From Tupaia tana (lineage: Eukaryota > Chordata > Mammalia > Scandentia > Tupaiidae), in NCBI GenBank assembly GCA_026018925.1, contig JAKSZU010000016.1, positions 2,479,501 through 2,543,500 on the forward strand: DNA of 64,000 nt, in the 5' to 3' direction. The notes below the pieces were generated by a model, which did not search any database, was not told the DNA's origin, and saw nothing but the letters and a program-made list of their open reading frames with translations. Positions 55,136 through 64,000 of the stretch are shown piece by piece (the stretch's first letter is position 1; each line of letters opens with the position of its first letter). The position numbers and the translations under genes were made by a program.

Positions 55136-56062
55136 AACAGTCAGGAAAAAACAATGAAACCCTGACAATTGATACAAAGTGGATGACTTAATGCTAAGCA
55201 AAGCAAGTCACGCCATGAAAGACAGACTTTATATGTCCCTACTCAATATATACCGATTGTTCGTACTCTATAGCAGAAACTGAAAGTTTGGAAGGTATAG
55301 TAGCAGGGAAGGTAACTGTAGATACTAGAGATAGTAAGGATATGGTTAAGATGGGAGTGAATAATGCAGGGAAGGAGGGAGGGGAAAAGGGAAGGAAAAA
55401 GGAAGTATGTAATTGACAAAAAATGAAAAGTCATTTATTGATTATATTGTATACAGTAATGTCTTTATTTTGATTGATGTGCATGGCATTCATGCTGGAA
55501 AAAGAAATGTACACTGTAAAGATATATGTGCTTGAATGCAAATTAAAATAAATAATAATAAAATAATTCTCTAATAAAGTATGCTGTTAAACACATTCCA
55601 TATGCATATTTGTTATTTTCTCTGCTTGTGTGTTTTTTCAGGTCTTTTGCTCATTTATTAATCTTTTTTTTTTCCTTATTGTGGAGATTCATACATTATT
55701 TGTATATTTTAGATAATATTTTGTTAGATATGTTTTTTGAAATACTGTATTTTGTGGCTTGCTTTTTTCATTCTCTTGATGGTGCATTTGAAAACCAGAA
55801 GCTTATTTTAATGAAGTCCAGCTTAGCAATTCTTTCATGGATCTGCCTTCCATATTGTGTCTGAAGAGTCACTGCCACAGCCTGAGTCATCTGGTTTTTC
55901 TCCTATATTATCTTTAAGGAGTTTTACTCTTTTACATTTAAGTCTGCTATCCATTTTGAGCTAATTTGCATGAAAACCATGAGGTTTATATCTAGATGCC
56001 TCCTCCCTTACCCTCCCCAAGTTAATGTACGGTTCTTTCAACATTTGTTAAAAAGACTGTCT

Positions 56063-56202
56063 TTCCATATGCCTGTGTGTGCTTGCCCGAAATCCCAGGA
56101 GAATAATGGATTACCGCATGGTCATCCTCCCAGGGGGTGATTTCTCTCTTTCCCTCTCTCTGTCTCTGTCTCTGGTGAGCATCTGTGCCTTATACCAAAA
56201 AC

Positions 56203-56234
<32 letters not shown>
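56063..56234 (+). mobile_element. tRNA-derived SINE, 5' truncated
   Basis: Begins after the tRNA part at CATATGCCTGTGTGTGCTTGCC, then GATTTCTCTCTTTCCCTCTC, TGCCTTATACCAAAAACC tail and an A27 run. It lies in ORF2 DNA of LINE-1 copy 6. Confidence 0.8.
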
Positions 56235-56236
<2 letters not shown>

Positions 56237-56493
56237 ACTGTCCTTGCCCCATGTTGTGCTTTTACTCCTCTGTCAACAACTGGTAGGTTATACTGATATG
56301 ATGCCATTTCTGGGTCCTTTATTCTGTTTCTTTGAACTATTTGCCTGTTGTTTTATGTATAACTTGAATAATGTGTTTTTATACTACATTTTGAAGTCAG
56401 TTGGTACCTACCAATCCTTTTATTTTGTTATCCTTCAATATTCTTTTGGCTTTTCTGAGTCTTTTACGTCTTCATATAAACTTAAATTAAAAT

Positions 56494-57407
56494 TGTGGTG
56501 GGCAGTTAGTTAGCCATGAGCCAGCAGCCCTAAGAGAAAAGCGAAAGGCTCCCCTAGCCCCGGGCGCCAGGAGGGCGAGGCAATTTGCCATCTTCCTTCC
56601 TTGGGGCCTGAGGGAAGCATATAGGGATAATTCGTAGATTTTTTTTCTTTCTTTTTTTTTTTTTTTTGATAGGTTTTCGCTGTAGGGCGCGTGCGCTTGC
56701 CAGACAGACAGAGAGAGACAGAGAGACAGAAAGCAGAAATCACCCCCCAGGGGGGATGGTCACACCGCAATCCCTTCTCCTCCATTCTCCTCTCGGGATC
56801 TTGGGCACGCACGCACACGCACCCCGTGTGAGTTTTAAGCCACCGGGTCCGGGTCGTGAACCACAGTCGACTACGTGGGAGTCCAGCGACATAGCCATTA
56901 TGCTAACTGCTGGTTCCCGACTTTTTTTTCTTATCAAAAAGACCCAAACAAGCATTTTGGTTAACGCCCTAATTTCCATTAGGGCGATGGACTAATTGGG
57001 CAGTCTAATTGGGGCAACCTGGCTCCAACTGAGCATGCGCAATTAGGTGATCAAGTTCCTCATTCTTTACCTGTGAGGAAGGTGCGCAGGTGCAGGAAAA
57101 CGTGTGGATTCAAATGTAAAGGAAGGACATAGGCAGCGTAAGGGGCCTCCCACTAATGAATATTTATCACCTCTAGTAATAAAAGTAACAACCAGTATCA
57201 AGCGCAGTTGCCACCTGGCAATCTGCCCACCCCAAGAGCCTTTTTGGGTGTACTTTCCTTCTTTCCTATTAAACCTTCTCTTCTACCTACTTCATTCGTG
57301 GTTGCGGTTTCATTTTGCGCCTAGGGACAGATCTCTAATTTTAGTGATCTGGACCCAAAGAACCAAGGACTTCACAACGCAGCTCGACACTCTCCCATCC
57401 GTTAACA
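56494..57407. mobile_element. Solo LTR, gammaretrovirus-like (ERV1 class) fossil
   Basis: Begins TGTGGTGGGCAG and ends CCGTTAACA, bounded by the 4-bp duplication AAAT (56490-56493 and 57408-57411), the size typical for ERV1-class elements. It has a TATTAAA poly-A-type signal near 57266 followed by a CT-rich part. One SINE (56640-56929) inserted later, so the LTR proper is about 620 bp. No internal retroviral region is present. Because it splits an old L1 and holds a young SINE, its age lies between them. Confidence 0.8.
56640..56929 (-). mobile_element. tRNA-derived SINE, family 1 (young), in the solo LTR
   Basis: Reverse copy with GATAGGTTTTCGCTGTAGGGC, CACCCCCCAGGGGGGATGG, TTAAGCCACCGGGTCCGGG and the end TGCTAACTGCTGGTTCCC. 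High CpG content shows recent arrival. Confidence 0.93.
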
Positions 57408-57772
57408 AAATCAGTTTGTAAATATGAACAAAATATCTTTTTGGAATTTGTATTATGACTGCATTAAATCTATATACCAAGTGGAAAAGAACTTGATACT
57501 GAGTCTTCCTTTCTATGAACACATATCTCTCCATTCTTTAGTTCATCTTTATTTCATTTGTCAGTTTTGTAATTTTCTCCATACAGATTTTGTACATATC
57601 TTGTTACTGATATACCTAGGTATCTCTGTTGAGTACTAATATTAATGATACTATGTGTTTAATCTCAAATTATACATGTTTACTACAGTATGAGATCGAC
57701 TTTTCTTTAACCTATGTCCTGCAGCATTGTTATACTTTCTTATTAGTTCAAGGAGTTTCTTTTCATTTTTTT

Positions 57773-58028
57773 TTTTTTTTTTTGAGAGGTTTTCCGCTAT
57801 AGGGCGTGTGCGCTCGCCAGAGAGAGACATAGAGACAGAAAGTGAGAAATCACCCCCCAGGGGGGATGGTCACGTCGCAATCCCTTCTCCTCCATTCTCC
57901 TCTCGGGATCTTGGGCACGCACGCACACGCACCCGGCGTGAGTTTTAAGCCACCGGGTCCGGGACGCGGACTGCAGTCAACCACGTGGGAGTCCAGCGAC
58001 ATAGCCATTATGCTAACTGCTGGTTCCC
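57773..58028 (-). mobile_element. tRNA-derived SINE, family 1 (young)
   Basis: Reverse copy with GAGAGGTTTTCCGCTATAGGG, CCCCCCAGGGGGGATGG and GGTTCCC at the head end. A T-rich duplication (CTTTTCATTTTTT / CTTTTTCATTTTTT) flanks it in old L1 DNA. Confidence 0.93.
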
Positions 58029-59056
58029 TCTTTTTCATTTTTTCTGTCAATACTTTCAGATTTTCTACATAGATAATTTAATCTGTGAACAAAGTAAGTT
58101 TTACTTTTTTATTCCCAATCACTGTATTTTTTATTTCCTTTTGTTATTTTGCTGCATTCGTTTAAAGTTTCCAGTAAAATGCTGAAATCAATAGTGAAAG
58201 GATATATTCCTGTGTTTTTCCCAGTCTTGGCAGGAAAACTAGTTTTATTACCTTTAATTATGACATTGGTGGTAGGACTTTTGTAGTTGTTCTTTATCAA
58301 GTTAAAGTTCCCTCTATTCCTAGTTTGCTAAGAAGGTTTTAGCAGGAATAGGTCCTAGATTTTGTCAAATGCCTGTTCTGTTTCTATTGATACGATTATG
58401 TGACTCTTTCTTTAACAAGTTGATGTAATCAATTACATCAGTTGATTTGCGAGTGTCAAACGAGCCTTGCATACCTGAGATAAATCCCTCTTGATAATAT
58501 GTAATTCTTTTCACGCATTGTTGGATTGATTTGCTGATATTTTGTTGAGAATTTTTTGCATCTATGTTTAGATATTGGTTTATAGTTTCCTTTCTTTTTT
58601 TCTTAATCCAAAATGTGTTTATTCGGATGGTTTCCCACTCGCCTTGAGTCAGGATGCTTTTACTGTTGCTTCCTCCTGAAGGAACACCCTTCTCTAAGCT
58701 TTGCTTTTCCTCCTATAGTTTTCTTTTCTTAAAATGTTCTTATCTGCTTCTGGTATTAGAGTAATGCTGGCATTATAGAATGTTAGGAAGTATTTCCTCT
58801 TCTATATATTGGAAGAAATTAGAAAGAACTAGTATAATTTATTCCTTAAATGGCTGGTAGAATTTACCTGGGCCTAGTGGTTTTTTTTTGTTTGGAAATG
58901 TTATTAATTATTGATAAAATTACTTTATTAAATATTGACCCGTTTAACTTGTCTGTGTCTTCTTGTGTGAGGTTTAACAAATTGTTTCTTCCAATGAATC
59001 GGTCTATTTTACCTATGTTATTAAATTGTGGGCATAGAGCTGTTCCTAATATTCCT

Positions 59057-59242
59057 TTATTGTCCTTTTAATGTCCATGGGATCTGTAGTGATGTCCCCT
59101 CTTTCATGTCTGTAGTAGTATCTGTGTCCTTCCCATTTATTCTTAGCCTTGCTAGAAAATTATCAATGTTATTGATGTTTTCAAACAATCTTTTTATTTC
59201 ATTGACTTTTGCTCTATTTTTATTATTTATTTTTTCCTTCAT
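59057..59242 (-). pseudogene. L1-ORF2: Short ORF2 remnant of ancient LINE-1 copy 6
   Basis: A 61-codon open stretch reads NNKNRAKVNEIKRLFENINNIDNFLARL, the part of ORF2 between endonuclease and reverse transcriptase (family form: [35 protein letters not shown]). Only this island stays open. Confidence 0.65.
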
Positions 59243-59286
59243 ACTTTGAGTTTAATTTGCATTAATTTTCTAGTTTCCTAAAGTTT

Positions 59287-59441
59287 ACACTGCAATCTCT
59301 TCTCCTCTGCTCTCCTCTCAGAATTTCAAAGGTGCACAAACACATACCCATCATGATTTTCAAGTCACCTTGTCTGGGACTCAAACTGTGGTTGGCCATG
59401 TTAGAATCCAGCACCCAAACCACCATGCCAACTGCTGGCCC
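59287..59441 (-). mobile_element. tRNA-derived SINE fragment
   Basis: Reverse: TGCAATCTCTTCTCCTCTGC, GATTTTCAAGTCACCTTGTC, ending CATGCCAACTGCTGGCCC. The CT-rich tail side is absent. Confidence 0.75.
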
Positions 59442-59951
59442 TCTAAGCTTTCTTTTTAAGGGTATATATATTTTCTTTATTTTAAATTTTATTTTTATAA
59501 AGCAGAATTTACAGAAAGTTTTTTTTTTTCACAGAGAATTTCATAGTCTTTTGTTAAATGTTTCTTCCCTTTTAAACTTAATGATTTTTATCTTAGTGTA
59601 AGCATTAAGTGTACTATAAATGTACTATAAATTCCCCTCCAAATACTGCTTTTGCTGCATACCATAAATTTTGATGGATTGTTTTCATTTTCATTTACTA
59701 TAAAATATTGTAAAATTTCTTTGGATAATCTTAGATCCATGTGTTATTTAGAAGTGTGTTATTTAATTTCTGAATACTTGGGGATTTTCCAATAATCTCT
59801 CTCTATTTTATTTCTAGTTTAATTGTATTGTGGTTAGAGAGAAGATATGGCATGGTTTCTATTCTTTTTAATTTGTTGAGGTATGTTTTATGGCCCAAAA
59901 CATGGTCTATCTTGGTCAATGTCTCCTATGAGTTGCAGAAGAAGGTATTCT

Positions 59952-60195
59952 GGGGCCGGCAGATGGTATGGAGATTAAGGCAGCTGACTCAGGGCAGTCA
60001 TGTGGGATCCATCGACTGAGTCCAGGACTTGGCTGCTTGAAACCCACATTGGGCACATGTGCACATATGCCAAAAATCCCGAGAGGAGACTAGGAGAATG
60101 GACTGAGGTTTGGCCATCCCCCAAAGGGGATGATTTCTCACTTTTCCTTTCTGTCTCTCTCTAGTGAGTACATGAACGTCTTCCTCACCCAGAAA
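59952..60195 (+). mobile_element. tRNA-derived SINE, family 1, older
   Basis: GGGGCCGGCAGATGGTATGG head, GGACTTGGCTGCTTGAAACCC, CCCCAAAGGGGATGATTTC, and a short tail CATGAACGTCTTCC. Confidence 0.8.
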
Positions 60196-60967
60196 AAAGT
60201 GCATTCTGTTCTGGTTGGCTGAAATAATTGATAAATGTCAGTTAACTGATAGGTACCAGTTAATTGATGGCACAGTTAAGTTCAATTACATCCTGACTGA
60301 TATTCTGCCTGCTGCATCCATCCGTGTCTGATTTAGGGGTGTTAAAGTTTCCAACTGTATTTGTGGACTTGTTTCTTATTGCAGTTCAATTGGTGTTTCC
60401 TCACATATTATGATACTCTGTTCTCAGGCACAGACACATTTAAAATATCTTCCTGGCAAGCTGATTTTTTTATTAGTATGTAATGCTTCTTTTAATCCCT
60501 AATAACTTTCCTTGCTCTGAAGTCTGCTCTATTTGAAATTAATGTAGCAACTCCTGCTTTCTTTTGATTTTTTTAGCATAGTATGTTTTTCTATCCCTTT
60601 ATTTTTAATCTACACATTTCTTTATATTGAGAGTGACTTTTCTGTAGATAGAATATAGTTGAGTCTTGTTTTTTGATAATCTCTGCCTTTTAATTGGCAC
60701 ATTTAGATTATTTAGATTAGTATTAGATTATTGATCATTAGTTTGTTATCAAAGTAATAACTGATATAGTTGATTTAATATCTACTACATTCATTACTGT
60801 TTTCCACTCATTATTTTTGTTCTTTTTTCCTGTTTCTTTTTTCTACTCTTCTGTCTTTTCTGGTTTTAATTAAGCATTTTATACAATTTCATTCTTTTCA
60901 GCATATCAGCTTTTTTTAGTTATTGTCTTAAAATTTGCAATATACATTTACAATTAATTCAATATCA

Positions 60968-61233
60968 CTTTTTTTTTTTTTAAAGATATTTGCCATAGGA
61001 CATGTGTGCTTACCTGAGAGAGACAAAGAGCAACAGTGGGAAGGAAAGTGAGAAATCACTCCCCAGGGGGCAAGGCCCTACCACAATCCCTTCTCTTCCT
61101 TTCTCCTCCTGGGATCTTGGGCACCCATGCATATGTGCCCAGGGTGATTTTCAAGCCGCCAGGTCTGGGACTTGAACTGTGGTCGGCCATGTGGAAATCC
61201 AGCACTGTAACCACTATGCCATCTGCTGGTACG
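60968..61233 (-). mobile_element. tRNA-derived SINE, family 1, older
   Basis: Reverse: T12, GATATTTGCCATAGGACATG, CACTCCCCAGGGGGCAAGG, ending ATGCCATCTGCTGGTACG. Confidence 0.83.
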
Positions 61234-61718
61234 ATCAATACCACTTTTAAATAAAACTATATCACTCCATATGTAGTGCAAGCAATTTATAAATATCAAA
61301 GGAGTCCTAATTTCTTCTCACTTGTCTGATTTATACAGAAGCATGTGTATGTATCAGTATACATAATAAAATATATTATTGCTATTTTTTTGAATGAACT
61401 CATGTATTAGATTAATTAAAAATAAAGATCTGTTTTATGTTACCTTCATGTGCTCATCTTCTGATGTTTCTTTACGTGTGTATGAGTTCAGGCCAGTACC
61501 ATTTCCCTCTCCCTTCTCCTTTCAGCTCCTGGTCAGGTGTGCCTCCTGGCAGCAGATTTCATCAGTTTTCCTTTGACTGAGAAAGTCTTTATTTCTTCCT
61601 CACTTCCGAAAGATAGTGTTGTAGTTTTCAAAATTCTAGGTTGGTGCGTTCTTCTCTCAACCCTTTACATATTTTACTCCACTCACCCCTTGGCTGCTCG
61701 GTGTTTAGGAAGTTGGAT

Positions 61719-61990
61719 ATGGGGGCCAGCAGGTGGCATGGTTGTTAAGGCACTGGACTCCCGCATGGTGGACTGCGGTTTGAGTCTGGATCTGGCAGTT
61801 TGAAAACTGAAAATCATGCTGAGTATGAGTGTGTGCCTGCCCAATATCCCAGGAGAGAATGGAGGAGAAAGGATTGTGGCATGGCCTTCCCCTCGGGGGG
61901 TGAGGCTGATCGTTCACTTTCCCTCTCTGTCTCTCTCTAGCCAGCACATGCACCCTATGGCAAAAAAAAAAAAAAAAAGTAAAAAAAAAA
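61719..61990 (+). mobile_element. tRNA-derived SINE, family 1
   Basis: GGGGGCCAGCAGGTGGCATGG head, GGTTTGAGTCTGGATC B box, GGATTGTGGCATGGCC, tail CACCCTATGGCAAAAA and A-runs. The 13-bp flank AGGAAGTTGGATA / AAAGTTGGATG may be the target duplication. Confidence 0.85.
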
Positions 61991-63419
61991 AAGTTGGATG
62001 TAATTTTTATCTTTGTTCCTCTCTAGGTTAGGTGTTTCTTTCCCTTCTCTAGCTTCTTCAAGATTTTTCCCTTTAACTTTGACTTTCTTGTGTGATACGC
62101 GTAGTTGTAATTTCCTCATTTTTGTTTTGGGTTTATTTTGGTTTTGCTTGTATTTATTCTGCTTAGTGTTCTCTGAGCTTTCTGAATCTGCAGTTTGGAG
62201 ACTGAAAAGCTGGCGACGTTCCCGTCAATGCCTCTCCTCAGTTCCCCTCTTTCTTCTCTCCTGTTGTTCTCTCATTGGTCCGCTCTGCCCACCGTTCCTA
62301 GGTATTCTGTCCGTGTGCGCGGCACCCTCTCCTCTCTGGTTTTCAGTGTTAGCACTTTCTGTTTTCATATCCTCGAGCTCAGCTCTTCCCAGCTCTGTCC
62401 ACCCCACTAAGGAGCTGACGACAGGCATCTGAAATTTCTCTGAGAGTGACGTTTCCTTCGAGCCCTTTGTTAGAACTTTGTCTCCGTTTCCCGTCGTGCT
62501 GGCCTGTCGTCTACCTCATGCACAGCGTAGTGAGCCCGTCACTGTGAGCTGTTTTCAACGCTTGGGCTGATCATCCATCGTGGCAGTCTTGCCTGTCCGA
62601 GTCTGGTTCTGCTTGCTCTGCCTCTTCTGTCTCTTGCCTTTTAGTAAGTCTTGTCATTTATTTTTCTTTCAGACCCAGACTGATGTCCTGAGTGACAGGA
62701 AGTGCAGTAAGTAGGCCGCGAGTAACACCATGGTGGTGTGCGGAGGAGCATGCGCCGGCAGGCCTTGGGCGGCCCGTGCCTCTGCGTGGGAGCCGCGGGT
62801 GCTGCTTGCATTTGTACTCCCACCGGTGGGAAAGGATGGCTAGAAATGCCCCTTCTGCACGGAAGGCCAGAGTAGGTGGGAGCTGGGTGTTTCCCCTCCG
62901 CTAAGTGAGTTAGGCTCTGCTAAAACTCCAGGTTAGGCCCTGATACACAGTTCATCCTGAGGGCAGGCCTTTGTAGAACAGAATGCTCCAGTTACTTGGA
63001 ATAGTTTATTTTTTTCTTATCTTCGCTTGAAGGGAGAAGGGAATTTTCTCTGATTTTCATTGTGAGAACTGGTTGAACCCCCAGGAGCAAATCTCCTAGA
63101 AGTCCACTCCTTCCCCATGAGCACTGTCCGCTCCCCAGCTAGGATTTGTAACTCTCAATAGGCCCACGCTAAGTCTCCAGCAGTATGGCAATTGCAGTTC
63201 AGGCTGTCCGACTCCGATGTGTGGAGGTTTCTGCTAGGGGGTTCACTCTAGGACGTCGAGGTTCTCTGTGTCCGCCTTTCTGTCTGTGCCTTTTAGAAGA
63301 AAGTGCTCTGTCCTGTGACCTCACTGTTCTGATGCATCTAGGAAGAGTTGATGGTCCGGCTTGCTAAGCTTTCACCTGTCCCAGCTCAGTGGACTTCCGC
63401 ATCCCTTCCAGGCCACGCT

Positions 63420-63890
63420 GAGAGCTCCTTCCTGTTCTCTAACACCTTCTGCCACGAGTCCGTGCTGCTCCCTGGAGCTCGCTTGCACTCTCTCACGCTC
63501 TCTCGGGTATAACTCTAACCAGTACCTGTCATTCAGAGCAAATGTCACTTCTGCCCAGAAGCCTTCTCTGATACTTTTTTAACATACAAATAGTTTTTCT
63601 TTTTACTCTTCCATAATACCTGCCTGTTATAGCACTTTATAACTTTGTATCATAGTAATTTATGTTTATATATTAAAGTTCCTACTAGATTGTAATGTCC
63701 TTGGAACCAGGAACTAATTTTGATTACTCATTGTATTCCATAAGACTACTATTTACTATTGGGTCATAGGAAGAGTCATGGTGTTTTTTTTGTGTCTTTC
63801 TATGAAAAATGTGTCATGACTTTTCCAACCACCCAATATGTCTATGGGCATAAGAGACACAGTAAATAAACATTTGGGAAATGGATGAGT
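63420..63890 (+). mobile_element. L2: L2 3' end, split by a MITE
   Basis: CAAATGTCACTTCTGCCCAG then AAGCCTTCTCTGATAC, TTATAGCACTTTATAAC, CTAGATTGTAATGTCC and, after the MITE, CAGTAAATAAACATTTGGGA and AATGGATGAG follow the LINE-2 3' end in order. Highly diverged, as expected for L2. Confidence 0.75.
63759..63836. mobile_element. Mariner-type MITE, family A (copy 2)
   Basis: 78 bp between TA dinucleotides (63757-63758 and 63837-63838). The left end TTGGGTCATAGGAAGAGTCA and reverse complement of the right end TTGGGTGGTTGGAAAAGTCA are inverted repeats. No coding capacity. Size and ends are like human MADE-type miniature mariners, but the sequence is its own. Confidence 0.8.
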
Positions 63891-64000
63891 TAATTACGTC
63901 TACTGCTGTCATTAACATTAATTTCCGTAACTGTCAAGGAAGCCATAACGTAATCTGTCCCGTGGCTAGGTATTGATGTACTATTACATATGAGAGCTTT

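Larger units (their letters stand above)
50343..55564 (+). mobile_element. L1: LINE-1 copy 7, near full length, forward, inside LINE-1 copy 6
   Basis: Target duplication AATTCTCTAAT at 50332-50342 and 55565-55575. In order: 5' region with a 122-bp tandem unit (50343-50824), ORF1 (50825-51775), ORF2 (51786-55135), 3' UTR (55136-55564) with an (AATA) tail. About 375 bp of ORF2 are missing near 51900, where a 43-bp SINE head stands. Total 5.2 kb. Many stops, so it is older in coding terms than copy 3. Confidence 0.92.
49150..63250 (-). mobile_element. L1: LINE-1 copy 6, ancient, nearly full length, split many times
   Basis: Old L1M-type text in reverse runs in consistent order: 3' UTR and ORF2 end at 49150-50330, ORF2 middle at 55576-56490, 57412-59286 and 59442-59951, endonuclease at 60200-60960, ORF1 at 61234-62450, 5' region to about 63250. 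Pieces such as ATGCTTTTCCCTAATGACA-like DNA at 50330 join to GGTCTTTTGCTCATTTATT at 55640 across the forward L1. Without insertions it is about 6.3 kb, so nearly complete. Left and right edges are approximate. Confidence 0.72.

Noticed and set aside
62200-62430. Frames of 67-139 residues near the right end
   Set aside because: They lie in ORF1/5' DNA of the ancient reverse L1 and are in the wrong frame or strand.
1-64000. CRISPR arrays, operons, prokaryotic promoters or terminators
   Set aside because: No direct-repeat/spacer pattern and no bacterial gene organisation. All signs are of a mammalian nuclear genome.

Overview
The window reads as mammalian nuclear DNA with no recognisable protein-coding host gene: an intron or an intergenic, repeat-rich stretch. 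About fifty copies of tRNA-derived SINEs, several LINE-1 elements, one mariner, one Tigger-like transposon, small palindromic transposons, two LTR fossils and old MIR/L2 pieces account for most of it. The dominant SINE (about 260 bp, tRNA-like head with Pol III A and B boxes, CT-rich 3' part, tail ending in CCTATAGC plus A-run) does not match the Alu, B1/B2, lagomorph, carnivore, bat or ruminant SINEs that I know. It fits what I remember of the tRNA-derived SINEs of flying lemurs (colugo, Dermoptera), so Galeopterus or Cynocephalus is my best guess. That is inference, not proof.

Layout. 1-6.9 kb: unique sequence with old MIR-like and SINE copies. 6.9-8.4 kb: a LINE-1 that stops near the start of ORF2 and carries a young SINE. 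11.3-12.8 kb: a Tigger-like DNA transposon broken up by three SINEs. 12.85-18.42 kb and 19.08-25.25 kb: two near full-length LINE-1s in reverse orientation, each bounded by target-site duplications. 26.4-31.6 kb: an ancient forward LINE-1 lacking most of ORF2. 32-34.4 kb: SINE-in-SINE nesting and then unique sequence holding one weak exon candidate. 34.40-36.20 kb: a mariner copy with two SINEs inside it. 36.2-36.9 kb: a MaLR LTR in which a minisatellite has grown. 37-49 kb: mostly unique sequence with scattered SINEs and three stretches that look like possible regulatory DNA. 49.15-63.25 kb: one ancient, nearly full-length reverse LINE-1 split by a younger forward LINE-1 (50.34-55.56 kb), a solo gammaretrovirus-like LTR (56.49-57.41 kb) and seven SINEs. 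63.4-63.9 kb: an L2 end with a 78-bp mariner-type MITE in it.

Nothing here works as a pathway or operon. The logic is insertion order: L2/MIR/ancient L1 and MaLR first, then Tigger and mariner, then younger L1s, then several SINE waves. Many junctions keep exact target-site duplications, so the order can be read directly. The most notable patterns are three L1s with three unrelated tandem 5' repeats (130, 158 and 122 bp periods), a mariner plus two short MITEs sharing its end sequence, a second palindromic MITE family, the minisatellite inside the LTR, and internally deleted SINE subfamilies.
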